A stretch of 64,000 nucleotides of DNA from Siculibacillus lacustris (GCF_004328075.1 NZ_SJFN01000001.1:243819-307818); one strand, 5' to 3'. Shown: positions 42,292-51,593, counted from the stretch's first letter. The notes: generated by a model from the letters alone, not told the origin. Translations and numbers: made by a program.

Positions 42292-43791
42292 ATGTCGGAC
42301 GTGTTCCTAGACCTGCGCAACGTCGTGAAACGATTTTCCGGCGTCGCGGCCCTCGACGACGTCTCGCTGACCATCCGGTCGGGCGAGATCCACTGCCTCG
42401 CCGGCGAGAACGGATCGGGCAAATCGACGGTCATCAAGGTGATGTCCGGCGTCTACCGCCCCGATTCCGGGTCGATCGCGATCGACGGCCGGACCCATTC
42501 GCACCTGACCCCGATCGAGGCGATCCGCCACGGCATCCAGGTGATCTACCAGGACTTCTCGCTGTTCGGAAACCTCACGGTGGCCGAGAATCTGGCGCTC
42601 AACACCGAGCTGCGCAACAAGCGCAAGCTGGTGAACTGGCGCTCGGTGCGCGATCTGGCGCGGCGCGCCCTCGACCGTCTCGGCGTCGACATCGACCCGG
42701 AACAGGAAGTCGACGAACTGTCGACCGCCGGCCGCCAGCTGGTGGCGATCGCCCGCGCGCTGATGTCCGATCCGCGCCTGTTGATCATGGACGAGCCGAC
42801 CACCGCGCTGACCCGCAAGGAGGTCGAGACGATGTTCCGCATCGTCCGCGACATCCAGGCGCACGGCATCTCGATCCTGTTCGTCTCCCACAAGATGCGC
42901 GAGATGCTGGAGATCTCGGAGCGTCTGTCGGTGATCCGCAACGGCCGCATGGTCGCCGAAGGTCCGACCTCGAATTTCGACGAATCGACCATCGTCCGCC
43001 ACATGACCGGCCACGACATCTCCAGCGAGACCTATCACTGGAAGGCCCCGGCGACGCCGACGCCGCCGCGCCTGGAGATCGCCGGGCTGACGCTCGCCGG
43101 CGCCTTCGAAGACTTGGCGCTGTCGGTCCATCCCGGCGAGATCGTCGGCCTGTCCGGCCTCCTCGGCTCGGGGCGCACCGAAGTGGCGCAGGCGCTGTTC
43201 GGGCTCGAACCCGGCCACACCGGCACCGTCCGCATCGACGGCGTGCCGGTGCCGCTCGACCGGGTGCAGACGGCGATCGACGCCGGCATCGCCTATGTGC
43301 CGGAAGACCGCCTGACCGAGGGTCTGTTCCTGACCCAATCGATCGATCGCAACATTCTGGCGACGATCTACGAGCGGATCGCCGACTGGTCGGTGATCGA
43401 TCGCCCCAAGGCGGCCAACCTCGCCGCGTCGTCGATCAAGGCGCTGCAGATCGCCACGCCCACCGGCGACAAGCCGGTCGGCGAGCTGTCGGGCGGCAAT
43501 CAGCAGCGGGTGGTGCTCGCCCGCTGGCTGCTCACCGAGGCCAAGGTGCTGATCCTCAACGGCCCGACCGTCGGCGTCGACGTCGGTTCGAAGGCCGAGA
43601 TCCACCGGATCATCCGCGATCTGGCGGTCGAGAAGGGTCTGGCGGTGGTGATGATCTCCGACGACATCCTGGAGCTCGTCCAGAACTGCAATCGCATCGT
43701 CGTCATGCATCGCGGGCGGTTCGTCGAGACCTTCGAGACCGCCGACACGTCCGAACAACGGATCAGCGACATGCTGACGTCCTTCAAGTGA
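42292..43791 (+). CDS. Sugar ABC transporter ATPase, two NBDs
   Basis: 499 residues with two tandem nucleotide-binding domains of the RbsA type. The first is apparently functional: GENGSGKST and LLIMDEPTTALTRKE, with a degenerate signature ELSTAGRQLVAIARAL. The second has an altered P-loop GLLGSGRTE and a normal LSGGNQQRV signature, but its Walker B reads VLILNGPTVGVDVGSK, so the usual Asp-Glu pair is Asn-Gly. It is therefore almost certainly non-hydrolytic, relying on the first site. It energises uptake through the two permeases encoded 10 bases downstream. The substrate is inferred to be deoxyribose from operon context. Confidence 0.89.
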   Translation: MSDVFLDLRNVVKRFSGVAALDDVSLTIRSGEIHCLAGENGSGKSTVIKVMSGVYRPDSGSIAIDGRTHSHLTPIEAIRHGIQVIYQDFSLFGNLTVAENLALNTELRNKRKLVNWRSVRDLARRALDRLGVDIDPEQEVDELSTAGRQLVAIARALMSDPRLLIMDEPTTALTRKEVETMFRIVRDIQAHGISILFVSHKMREMLEISERLSVIRNGRMVAEGPTSNFDESTIVRHMTGHDISSETYHWKAPATPTPPRLEIAGLTLAGAFEDLALSVHPGEIVGLSGLLGSGRTEVAQALFGLEPGHTGTVRIDGVPVPLDRVQTAIDAGIAYVPEDRLTEGLFLTQSIDRNILATIYERIADWSVIDRPKAANLAASSIKALQIATPTGDKPVGELSGGNQQRVVLARWLLTEAKVLILNGPTVGVDVGSKAEIHRIIRDLAVEKGLAVVMISDDILELVQNCNRIVVMHRGRFVETFETADTSEQRISDMLTSFK

Positions 43792-43801
43792 GGCTGGCCC
43801 C

Positions 43802-44779
43802 ATGACCCTTTTCCGCAGATCGGAAGTCGTCATCGCCGCCATCCTCCTGGTGGCGATGATCCTCATCGGCCTGGTCAATCCGGCCTTCTGGCAGGTCGAC
43901 AACCTGTTCTCGCTCCTGCGCTCCAACGTGATCATCGGGATCATGGCGCTGGGCGTGCTGCTGGTCATGCTGTCGGGCGGGTTCGACGTGTCGTTCCCGG
44001 CCTTCGCGGTCGCGGCGATGTATCTGACCGTCAAGGGCATGCTCTATTTCGGCTATGTCGGTGTGCTCGTACCCTTCGTCTGCGCGATCCTGATCGGCGC
44101 GGCCTGCGGCTCGATCAATGCCTTCTTCGTGTGGAAATTCCGCATGATCCCGCTGATCGTGACGCTCGGCACCGGTTCGATGGTGCGCGGCTTCCTGCTC
44201 GGCGTGGTCGGCACTTCGATGATCAACATCGACCGCTTCCCGCCGGTGCTGATCGACTTCGCCAAGGCCGAGGTTTTCACGATCACCAAGGCCGACGGCA
44301 CCCATTCGGGCCTCACCGCGATGGTGCTGATCTATTTCGCGCTGGCGCTCGGCGTCCACCTGATGCTGCGCCACACGATGATCGGCCGTTCGATCTTCGC
44401 GCTGGGGGGCGGCGCAGAAGCCGCGACCCGGGTCGGCTTCGATCTGAAGAAGACGATCTTCTTCATCTATTGCCTCGCAGGCGCCTTGGCGGGCTTCGCC
44501 GGCATGCTCCACTGCTCGATGATCTGGCTGGCCAATCCGCGCGACTTCGTCGGCACCGACCTCGAAGTGATCGCCGCGGTGGTGCTCGGCGGCGCCTCGA
44601 TCTTCGGCGGGCGCGGCAGCGTGCTCGGCACCATGCTCGGCGTGTTCATGCTGGTGATGGTCAAGAACAGCCTGATCATCATGAAGGTCGACACCACCTG
44701 GCAGCTGGTCGTGGTCGGCTCGATCATCGTCATCGCGACGGCGGCGACCGCCTGGCGTGACCGCAAGCGGCAAGCCTGA
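43802..44779 (+). CDS. Sugar ABC transporter permease 1
   Basis: 325 residues, RbsC-type permease with about eight to ten helices. Conserved segments: LLVMLSGGFDVSFPAFAVAAM, FRMIPLIVTLGTGSMVRGFLLG and VVLGGASIFGGRGSVLGTMLG. It begins 10 bases after the ATPase stop and ends 14 bases before the second permease. The two permeases are expected to form a heterodimeric channel. The substrate loop differs from the rhamnose permeases at 14974-17006, so the two importers are not recent duplicates. Confidence 0.88.
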   Translation: MTLFRRSEVVIAAILLVAMILIGLVNPAFWQVDNLFSLLRSNVIIGIMALGVLLVMLSGGFDVSFPAFAVAAMYLTVKGMLYFGYVGVLVPFVCAILIGAACGSINAFFVWKFRMIPLIVTLGTGSMVRGFLLGVVGTSMINIDRFPPVLIDFAKAEVFTITKADGTHSGLTAMVLIYFALALGVHLMLRHTMIGRSIFALGGGAEAATRVGFDLKKTIFFIYCLAGALAGFAGMLHCSMIWLANPRDFVGTDLEVIAAVVLGGASIFGGRGSVLGTMLGVFMLVMVKNSLIIMKVDTTWQLVVVGSIIVIATAATAWRDRKRQA

Positions 44780-44793
44780 GGGAGGGACACGCC

Positions 44794-45792
44794 ATGGGAA
44801 AACACGCCTTCGACGTCCGGTCCCTGATCAACCGCGACAACAACATCGTCCAGCTTCTGGGGATGGTCGTGGTGATCATGGTCGTCATGACCTTCCTCTC
44901 GCCGGACAAGTTCCTGCGCTACTACAACTTCGAGAGCCTGACCTACCTGTTTCCGGAGCTCGGGGTGCTGTCGATCGCCATGCTGGTGGCGATGCTGACC
45001 GGCGGCATCGACCTGTCGATCATCGGCATCGCCAACGTCTCGGCGATTCTCGCCGGGCTGTTCTTCCACCACTTCGTGGGGCGTGAGGGGATCGCGAGCG
45101 GCGACGGCACCGGCATCGTGTTCCTCGGCATCGTCCTGTCGCTGACCATCGGGGCGGCGGCCGGGGCCTTCAACGGCTTCCTGATCACCAAGCTCCGGGT
45201 GACGCCGATCCTGGCGACGCTCGGCTCGGGTCAGGTGTTCACCGGCATCGCCCTGGTGCTCACCGGCGGACCGGCGATCGTCGGCTTCCCGGTCGCCTGG
45301 GACTGGATCGGCAACGGCAAGATCTTCGGCCTCGCCGTGCCCTTCGTGCTGTTCATCGTCATCGCGCTGGGCATGGCCTTCCTGTTGACGCGGACCACCT
45401 TCGGCGTCTCGCTGCAGCTGATCGGCACCAACCCCAAGGCCGCGGTCTATGCCGGGCTCGACAAGACGCGGATGATCTTCCTGAGCTACGTGGCGACGGG
45501 GATGCTCGCGTCGATCGCCGGGATCATGCTGTCGGGGCGCACCAACGCCGCCAAATCCGACTACGGCACCTCGTATCTGCTGCAGGCGGTGCTGATCGCC
45601 GTGCTCGGCGGCACCAATCCGGCCGGCGGCAAGGGCACGGTGGCCGGGGTGTCGATCGCGGTGATCGCCCTGATGCTGCTGTCGTCCGGCTTCCAGATCC
45701 TGCGTTTCTCCAATCACCTGATCGACTTCATCTGGGGCGCCTTCCTGCTCCTGGTGATCGTGATCAACGCCTACAAGAACCGCAACCGTTGA
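44794..45792 (+). CDS. Sugar ABC transporter permease 2
   Basis: 332 residues, RbsC-type, eight to ten helices: LVAMLTGGIDLSIIGIANVSAI, LRVTPILATLGSGQVFTGIAL and AVLGGTNPAGGKGTVAGVSI. GGAGG precedes the ATG by 8 bases. It completes the importer made of the binding protein (41145), ATPase (42292) and first permease. It ends 9 bases before the DUF4432 gene, so transport and intracellular processing genes are on one transcript. Confidence 0.88.
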   Translation: MGKHAFDVRSLINRDNNIVQLLGMVVVIMVVMTFLSPDKFLRYYNFESLTYLFPELGVLSIAMLVAMLTGGIDLSIIGIANVSAILAGLFFHHFVGREGIASGDGTGIVFLGIVLSLTIGAAAGAFNGFLITKLRVTPILATLGSGQVFTGIALVLTGGPAIVGFPVAWDWIGNGKIFGLAVPFVLFIVIALGMAFLLTRTTFGVSLQLIGTNPKAAVYAGLDKTRMIFLSYVATGMLASIAGIMLSGRTNAAKSDYGTSYLLQAVLIAVLGGTNPAGGKGTVAGVSIAVIALMLLSSGFQILRFSNHLIDFIWGAFLLLVIVINAYKNRNR

Positions 45793-45801
45793 GAGGGCGT
45801 C

Positions 45802-46884
45802 ATGCCGACCACCTCCATCTCCCTGCGCGACGTCTTCTTCGGCGAAGCCGAGCGCGAAATCGCCCGCGCCGGTGAACTCGTCGCCAGTCTCTTCCGCTAC
45901 GGCTCCGGCATCGCCGCGCTGCGGCTCGCCAACGCCCGCGGCCACGTCGTGGTCCTGCCGTTCATGGGCCAGATGGTGTGGGACGCGATCTTCGACGGCG
46001 TCGATCTGTCGATGCAGGACATGTTCGCCGAGCCGCGCCCCGCCGAGTCGATCGTCGGCACCTACGGCTGTTTCGCCTTCCATTCGGGGCTCCTGTCGAA
46101 CGGCTGTCCGTCGCCGCAGGACAGCCATCCGCTGCACGGCGAGATGCCCTGCGCGCCGATGCAGGCCGCCGGCCTCGACATCGGCGAGGACGGCGAGGGG
46201 CCGTTCATGGCGGTGACCGGCACGCGCGAATGGGTGATGGGCTTCGGCGCCCATTATCTGGCGCGGCCGCGGGTCGTGCTGCGGCCGGGCAAGGCGCTGT
46301 TCGACATCGAGATGGCGGTCGAGAACCGGTCCTTCGCGCCGATGGACCTGATGTACATGGCCCACGTCAACTTCGCCTTCGTCGAGGGCGGGCGCATCGT
46401 CCAGCCGACCGGCTTCACCGCCAAGGACACAGTGGTGCGCACCGCGGTGCCCGGCCACGTCAAAGCCACCCCCGCCTATCTCGGCTTCATCGACGCCCTC
46501 GCCGCGGATCCGTCCGGCATGGAAGTGCTCGACGAGCCCGCGCGCTACGACCCGGAGCAGGTGTTCTACGTCCGCAATCTCAAGACCGACGCGACCGGAC
46601 ACACCCGCGTGCTGCTGCGCCGGCCGCAGGGCGACGCGCTGTCGATCGCCTGGAAACTCGCCGATCTGCCGCACACCGTGCGCTGGATCCTGGTCAACGG
46701 CGATCAGAAGGTCGCGGCCTTCGCGCTGCCGGCGACCTGCGAGCCGGAGGGCTATCTCGCCGAGAAGGCCAAGGGCCACGTGCGCAGCCTCGCCGCCGGC
46801 GCGACCGCGCGCTTTTCGGTGCGCCTCGGCCATCTCGACGGCGCCGAAGCCGATGCGGCGGAAGCCGCGATCCGCCGTTACTGA
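45802..46884 (+). CDS. DUF4432 / aldose-1-epimerase-like protein, DeoX-like
   Basis: 360 residues, galactose-mutarotase-like beta-sandwich of the DUF4432 type: LRLANARGHVVVLPFMGQMVWDA, FHSGLLSNGCPSPQD, HPLHGEMPCAPMQAAG, MYMAHVNFAFVEGGRI and a late KLADLPHTVRWILVNGDQKVAAF. Histidines in HPLHGE and MAHVNF could form the epimerase-type active site. A DUF4432 protein, DeoX, is part of the deoxyribose operon of Salmonella, where its role is unclear, and its presence here supports the deoxyribose assignment. No signal peptide, so cytoplasmic. It lies between the permeases and the kinase, within one coupled operon. Confidence 0.78.
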   Translation: MPTTSISLRDVFFGEAEREIARAGELVASLFRYGSGIAALRLANARGHVVVLPFMGQMVWDAIFDGVDLSMQDMFAEPRPAESIVGTYGCFAFHSGLLSNGCPSPQDSHPLHGEMPCAPMQAAGLDIGEDGEGPFMAVTGTREWVMGFGAHYLARPRVVLRPGKALFDIEMAVENRSFAPMDLMYMAHVNFAFVEGGRIVQPTGFTAKDTVVRTAVPGHVKATPAYLGFIDALAADPSGMEVLDEPARYDPEQVFYVRNLKTDATGHTRVLLRRPQGDALSIAWKLADLPHTVRWILVNGDQKVAAFALPATCEPEGYLAEKAKGHVRSLAAGATARFSVRLGHLDGAEADAAEAAIRRY

Positions 46885-46908
46885 ACAGCGACAAGAGGAG
46901 AGCGGGCC

Positions 46909-47835
46909 ATGCCCGGAAGGATCGCCGTCGTCGGGTCCAACATGGTCGACCTGATCAGCTACGTCACCCGCATGCCCGATCGCGGCGAGACGATCGAAGC
47001 GCCCGACTTCCGCATGGGCTGCGGCGGCAAGGGCGCCAATCAGGCGGTCGCCGCCGCCAAGCTCGGCGCCGCGGTGATGATGGTGACCAAGGTCGGCGAC
47101 GACATCTTCGCCGACAACACCATCGCCAACTTCCGGCGCTTCGGCATCGACACCAAGCACGTCGAGAAGGTGCCCGGTACCTCGTCGGGGGTGGCGCCGA
47201 TCTTCGTCGAGCCGTCGGGCGAGAACTCGATCCTGATCATCAAGGGCGCCAATGCCCATCTGCTGCCGGCCGACATCGACCGGGCGGCCGAGGATCTGAA
47301 GACCTGCGATCTGATCCTGATGCAGCTCGAGGTGCCGCTGGAGACGGTCTATCACACCATCGACTTCGCCCGCGCCCACGGCATCGAGACGATCCTCAAT
47401 CCGGCGCCGGCCGCCCCGCTCGATCCGGCGCAGGTCTCGAAGGTGACCTTCCTCACCCCCAACCAGACCGAGCTGGCGCTGATCTCCGGCATGCCGGTCG
47501 GCGACGAGGGCCAAGCGATCGCCGCCGCCCGCTCGTTGATCGCGAGCGGCATCCGCACGGTGATCGTGACGCTGGGGTCGAAGGGGGCGCTGCTGGTCAC
47601 CGCCGAGGCGGTGTCGCACGTGCCGCCGGTCAAGGTCACGCCGAAGGACACCACCGGCGCCGGCGACGCCTTCATCGGCAGCTTCGCCCGGTTCTACGTC
47701 GAGAGCCGCGACGTCGCGGCGGCCTTGAAGCTCGCGGCGCTCTATGCCGCGGATTCGATCACCAAGCCGGGGACCCAGACGTCCTATGCCACGGCGGACG
47801 AGTTCGAAGCCCTTCGCCGCGCGACGGTGGCCTGA
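46909..47835 (+). CDS. Ribokinase/deoxyribokinase (PfkB family)
   Basis: 308 residues, PfkB fold. Substrate motif GSNMVDLISYVTRMPDRGET, ribokinase signature FRMGCGGKGANQAVAAAKLG and catalytic block PPVKVTPKDTTGAGDAFIGSF with the general-base Asp. It phosphorylates a pentose at O5. Because the operon starts with deoC, 2-deoxy-D-ribose is the more likely substrate than ribose, making it a functional DeoK. It is the last gene of the operon, followed by a long GC hairpin (47851-47876) that also faces the convergent epimerase gene. Alternative: plain ribokinase RbsK. Confidence 0.88.
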   Translation: MPGRIAVVGSNMVDLISYVTRMPDRGETIEAPDFRMGCGGKGANQAVAAAKLGAAVMMVTKVGDDIFADNTIANFRRFGIDTKHVEKVPGTSSGVAPIFVEPSGENSILIIKGANAHLLPADIDRAAEDLKTCDLILMQLEVPLETVYHTIDFARAHGIETILNPAPAAPLDPAQVSKVTFLTPNQTELALISGMPVGDEGQAIAAARSLIASGIRTVIVTLGSKGALLVTAEAVSHVPPVKVTPKDTTGAGDAFIGSFARFYVESRDVAAALKLAALYAADSITKPGTQTSYATADEFEALRRATVA

Positions 47836-47850
47836 ACGTCCTCGAGACGA

Positions 47851-47876
47851 CGCCGCCCGGGCGGACCCGGGCGGCG
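47851..47876. terminator. Bidirectional hairpin between the kinase and epimerase genes
   Basis: Perfect 11-base arms CGCCGCCCGGG and CCCGGGCGGCG with a CGGA loop, between two convergent stop codons (47835 and 47920). The position fits a terminator for both strands. Confidence 0.6.
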
Positions 47877-47919
47877 CAACTTCGACAGACGGATGCGTCC
47901 ACATCCCCGGTTCAGGGGG

Positions 47920-49095
47920 TCACTTCTTGTCGGTGAGGAAGCGGTAGACGATCTGGCCGGTGTACCACTGACCGGGGTTCAGCACGGTCGAGGGGAAGTC
48001 CGGGTGATTGACGCTGTCGGGGAAGTGCGACGGCTCCAGGCAGAAGCCGCTGCGGAACTTGTAGACGACCCCGCCCTTGCCGACGTCGCGCGGCACTTTG
48101 CCTTCGAGGAAGTTGCCCGAATAGAACTGGACGCCGGGCTCGGTGGTCCACACCTCGAGGATGCGGCCCGACACCGGTTCTGAAACGCGGGCGGCGAGTT
48201 CCAGACCCTCGGTCTTCTTGGCGATCACGAAGTGATGGTCGAAGCCGCCGGCGGCCTTCAGCGCCGGGAAGTCGGCCTCGATGTCGCGGCCGATCGGCTT
48301 CGGGGTGCGGAAGTCGAGCGGCGTTCCGGCGACCGGCAGGATCTTGCCGGAGGGCACCAGGGTCGCATCGATCTCCAGGGTCTTCTCGGCGTTGAGTGTG
48401 ACCTGATGGTCGTAGATCGACGAGCCGAGATCGCCCGACAGGTTGAAGAAGGTGTGCTGGGTGAAGTTGGCGACGGTCTTCTTGTCGTTGGCCACCGCCG
48501 CCCATTCGATCGACAGACTGTCGTCGTCCTTCAGCGTATAGACCACCCGTACCGGCAGCGTGCCGGGGAAGGATTCTTCGCCGTCCTTGAACACGTAGGA
48601 CATCTCGACCGAAGCCGGCGAGAGCTGGCGGGCGTCGAAGACGACGAAGCGCGAGCCCTTCTTGCCGCCGTGCAGGGTGTTCTCGCGCGGGTTGGCGCCG
48701 GAGGCGAGATCGTTGATGGCGAGCTGGTACGCCTGGCCGTCGAGGGTGAAGCGGCCCTTGGCGATGCGGTTGGCATAGCGGCCGACGAAGGCGCCGAGCG
48801 AGCCCTGGCCGTTCTGCTGGGTCTCGAGCGAGGGATAGCCCTGGGCGATGTCGCCGAGGCGACCGGCGCGGTCGGGCACCAGGATCTGCTCGATGCGGGC
48901 ACCCCAATTGGTGATGCGGACGACCACGCCATGGGCGTTGGTCATGGTCCAGAGCGAAACCGGCTTGCCGTCGACGGTGGCCTGATAGTCGGCGGCCTTG
49001 ATCTCGGTATAGGCCGGCGCCGCCGGCTGCGGATCGGCGGCATAGGCCAGACCCGACAGGCTCAGGCACCCCAAGGTGCATAGAAGTGTCTTCAT
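47920..49095 (-). CDS. Exported aldose 1-epimerase (mutarotase)
   Basis: 391 residues from ATG 49095 with AGGGAGAG upstream. A clear signal peptide MKTLLCTLGCLSLSG...AYA|ADPQ shows that the mature enzyme is periplasmic. GalM-type fold with VVRITNWGARIEQILVPDRAG, GRYANRIAKGRFTLDG, NTLHGGKKG, TQHTFFNLSG and the GVQFYSGNFL block. The catalytic His (TQHTFF) is present; the catalytic Glu is probably in FCLEPSHFPDS. It equilibrates sugar anomers before uptake. It is convergent with the deoxyribose operon, and the pathogenic E. coli deoxyribose locus includes a mutarotase, DeoM, so it may serve that sugar. It could equally serve the sugar-lactone genes upstream on its own strand. Confidence 0.87.
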   Translation of the reverse strand: MKTLLCTLGCLSLSGLAYAADPQPAAPAYTEIKAADYQATVDGKPVSLWTMTNAHGVVVRITNWGARIEQILVPDRAGRLGDIAQGYPSLETQQNGQGSLGAFVGRYANRIAKGRFTLDGQAYQLAINDLASGANPRENTLHGGKKGSRFVVFDARQLSPASVEMSYVFKDGEESFPGTLPVRVVYTLKDDDSLSIEWAAVANDKKTVANFTQHTFFNLSGDLGSSIYDHQVTLNAEKTLEIDATLVPSGKILPVAGTPLDFRTPKPIGRDIEADFPALKAAGGFDHHFVIAKKTEGLELAARVSEPVSGRILEVWTTEPGVQFYSGNFLEGKVPRDVGKGGVVYKFRSGFCLEPSHFPDSVNHPDFPSTVLNPGQWYTGQIVYRFLTDKK

Positions 49096-49321
49096 CGTTC
49101 TCTCCCTGACTGCGCGTTCGACCTCGGCTTCGACGGGTCGATTGGCATGGCTGTATAGTGGCCCGACCAATTGATCCGAACAAGCCGCGGCGGTCCATCC
49201 GTCGGGCGTGCCCGAGAGAGGACTGCGCTGTTTTGTCTCGGGAGAGGCACAACCGGACCACCGAGGCCGGCGACCGGGGGGATGCGGCGGCGAGGATCCC
49301 GCCGCCGCATCGATCAGCAGG

Positions 49322-50371
49322 TCACCACGCGGTGGCGCCGCGGGCGTTGGTCATCAGCGAATAGATCGAGTGACTGGAGGCCATGAACAGGCGGTCATGG
49401 TTGGCGCCGCCGAAGGTCAGGTTGGCGCAGCGCTCGGGCAGCGTGATGTGGGCGATCGCCTTGCCCTCGGGCGAGAACACCCGGACGCCGTCGAAGGCAT
49501 CGGAGCCCTGGCCCCAGCCGCACCACAGGTTGCCGTCGGCGTCGCAGCGGAAGCCGTCCGGGGTCGCGCCCGCCTCGGCGACGAGGAGAATGCGGCTGTT
49601 GGCGATCCGGGTGCCGTTGTCGACGACGTCGTAGGCGCGGATCTGGCGCGGCACGGTGCGCGATTCGATCACGTAGAGGATCTTCTCGTCGGGCGAGAAG
49701 CACAGGCCGTTCGGCCCCTTGATGTCGGTCGCCATCGCCGTGATCTTGCCGTCCGGCGCGATGCGATAGACGGTCCCGGGCAATTCGGGCTTGGACATGC
49801 GTTCGCTGGGGTTCGGCCCGAAGGCCGGATCGGTGAACCACACCGAGCCGTCGGAGCGCGAGACGATGTCGTTGGGCGAGTTGAGCGGCTTGCCCTCGAA
49901 CTTGTCGGCGATCACGGTGATCGACCCGTCGATTTCGGTGCGGGTGACGCGGCGATAGAGGTGCTCGCAGGTGATCAGCCGGCCCTGGAAGTCGCGGGCA
50001 TTGCCGTTGGAGAAGTTCGACGGCGAGCGATAGGCCGAGACCTCGCCGGTCACTTCGTCCCAGCGCATCATCGCGTTGCCGGTGACGTCGCTCCACAGCA
50101 GGCACCGCCAGTCGCCCATCCACACCGGACCTTCCGCCCAGCGGCAGCCGGTGGCGATGCGCTCGACGGTCGCCGACGACACCCAGTATTTCTTGAAGGC
50201 ATCGTCGAGGATCTTGACCGCGGGGTCGGGAATGCGGGTCGACGGCTCCCAACCGGCGACGGCGGAGCCGCTGGTGGCGGCGACCGCGGCGAGGGTCGCG
50301 GCGCCGGTGATCAGGGCGCGGCGCGACGGCGAGAAGGCTTCGGTCCCGTTCGGGACGTTCTGGTCGGTCAT
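49322..50371 (-). CDS. SMP-30/gluconolactonase family protein with Tat signal
   Basis: 349 residues from ATG 50371 with AAGGAG 6 bases upstream. The N-terminus SPSRRALITGAATLAAVAA is a twin-arginine-type signal, so the folded enzyme is probably exported to the periplasm. The six-bladed propeller follows: GCRWAEGPVWMGDWRCLLWSD, NDIVSRSDGSVWFTDPAFG, IKGPNGLCFSPDEKILYV and TPDGFRCDADGNLWCGW. The usual metal ligands (Glu in AEGPVW, Asn in PNGL/NDIV, Asp in PDGFRCD) are visible. It should hydrolyse a sugar lactone to the aldonic or aldaric acid, perhaps generating the acid taken up by the MFS transporter at 53484. Confidence 0.88.
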   Translation of the reverse strand: MTDQNVPNGTEAFSPSRRALITGAATLAAVAATSGSAVAGWEPSTRIPDPAVKILDDAFKKYWVSSATVERIATGCRWAEGPVWMGDWRCLLWSDVTGNAMMRWDEVTGEVSAYRSPSNFSNGNARDFQGRLITCEHLYRRVTRTEIDGSITVIADKFEGKPLNSPNDIVSRSDGSVWFTDPAFGPNPSERMSKPELPGTVYRIAPDGKITAMATDIKGPNGLCFSPDEKILYVIESRTVPRQIRAYDVVDNGTRIANSRILLVAEAGATPDGFRCDADGNLWCGWGQGSDAFDGVRVFSPEGKAIAHITLPERCANLTFGGANHDRLFMASSHSIYSLMTNARGATAW

Positions 50372-50612
50372 GGCAATCTCCTTGGGTTTTCCGATCGAAA
50401 ATGGGAAATTCGCTTCCTCTGGGTGCGCCGGCCCTTCGTGCGGGGCCAATCACGGATTGCGTTCGCTCCCTTCTCCGGGCGATGCCGGTCGAGAGGCTGG
50501 AGATCTTCGATCGACGCCGGGGCGGCCGGCGCGGGCGAAGCGCGGCCGATCGCGCCGAACCGGGGTCCGGCGCGTCGGGGATGGGACCTGCGTGAACTTC
50601 CGATTTGCGTCG

Positions 50613-51446
50613 TCAGAGCATTTCGAGCGGCGTCGAGCCGCGGGGCGGCGGGAACAGGGCGTCGAGCGCCGCGCGGATCTCCGGCGTCAGGCGCACGTCG
50701 AGAGCGGCGGCGTTCTCCTCGAGCCGCGCGCGATGTCCGGTCTTGGGGATGGCGATCACCCGGTCGCGGTCGAGCACCCAGGCCAGCGCCAGTTGCGCGG
50801 CGGTCCAGCCGTGGGCGGCGGCGAGGCGGGCGAGTTCGCGGTCGGCGAGCAGGCGACCCTGTTCGATCGGCGAATAGGCCATGATCGGCAGCCCGCGCGC
50901 CTTCGCCCAGGGCAACAGGTCCCATTCGATGCCGCGCCGCGACAGGTTGTAGAGGACCTGATCGGTGCCGACGCCCTCGCCGCCGGGGGTGGTGGAGAGT
51001 TCGGCCATGTCGACGAGATCGAGGTTGGACACGCCCCAGCGCCGGATCTTGCCGTCGCGCTTCAGGGTCTCGAAGGCCTCGATGGTCTCGGCGAAGGGCA
51101 CGCTGCCGCGCCAGTGCAACAGATAGAGATCGAGGCGATCGGTGCCGAGGCGGGTCAGCGAACGTTCGCAGGCGGCGATGGTGCGGGCCCGGGTGGCGTT
51201 GTGCGGATAGACCTTGGAGACCAGGAAGACCTCGTCGCGACGCCCGGCGATCGCTTCGCCGACCAGCCGTTCGGAGGCGCCCTCGCCGTACATTTCGGCG
51301 GTGTCGATCAGGGTCAGGCCGAGTTCGAGGCCACGGCGGAGCGTCGCCAGTTCCTCGGCCCGCGCGCCGCGCGCCTCACCCATCATCCAGGTGCCCATTC
51401 CCAGGGCCGGGACGGCGGTGCCGTCGGGGAGCGTCACGGTCTTCAT
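50613..51446 (-). CDS. Aldo/keto reductase
   Basis: 277 residues, TIM-barrel AKR. The catalytic tetrad is visible: Asp in [11 protein letters not shown], Tyr in the same motif, Lys in FLVSKVYP and His in [13 protein letters not shown] site near [20 protein letters not shown]. It reduces an aldehyde or ketone sugar intermediate. It lies between the SMP-30 lactonase and garR on the minus strand, but a strong hairpin at 51547-51580 separates it from garR, so it is probably a distinct transcript or subject to read-through. The substrate is unknown; a link to uronate/aldarate metabolism is inferred. Confidence 0.87.
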   Translation of the reverse strand: MKTVTLPDGTAVPALGMGTWMMGEARGARAEELATLRRGLELGLTLIDTAEMYGEGASERLVGEAIAGRRDEVFLVSKVYPHNATRARTIAACERSLTRLGTDRLDLYLLHWRGSVPFAETIEAFETLKRDGKIRRWGVSNLDLVDMAELSTTPGGEGVGTDQVLYNLSRRGIEWDLLPWAKARGLPIMAYSPIEQGRLLADRELARLAAAHGWTAAQLALAWVLDRDRVIAIPKTGHRARLEENAAALDVRLTPEIRAALDALFPPPRGSTPLEML

Positions 51447-51546
51447 CGCACACCTCGGGTCGGGAAACGCCGCCGCACGGGCGGCGGGGCGTCGGGGATG
51501 AAGCGTCGTCGCCGGTCGCGGGGTTTGCGCGGCTCGCGAGGGGGCG

Positions 51547-51580
51547 CCCTCGGACGTCCCGGGGCGGGGACGTCCGAGGG
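51547..51580 (-). terminator. Terminator hairpin after garR
   Basis: Perfect 14-base arms CCCTCGGACGTCCC and GGGACGTCCGAGGG with a 6-base GGGGCG loop, starting 14 bases beyond the garR stop on the minus strand. One of the most stable hairpins in the window; it probably ends the transporter-garL-garR transcript. Confidence 0.65.
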
Positions 51581-51593
51581 CCGAGATCGACCG

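Noticed and set aside
41145..45792. Autoinducer-2 (Lsr) uptake system
   Set aside because: The binding protein is of the same broad class, but lsrK, lsrF, lsrG and lsrR are absent and deoC plus a ribokinase-family kinase are present.
44467..47904. 1145-residue minus-strand frame across permeases, DUF4432 and kinase genes
   Set aside because: Antisense to four well-supported genes and without recognisable motifs.
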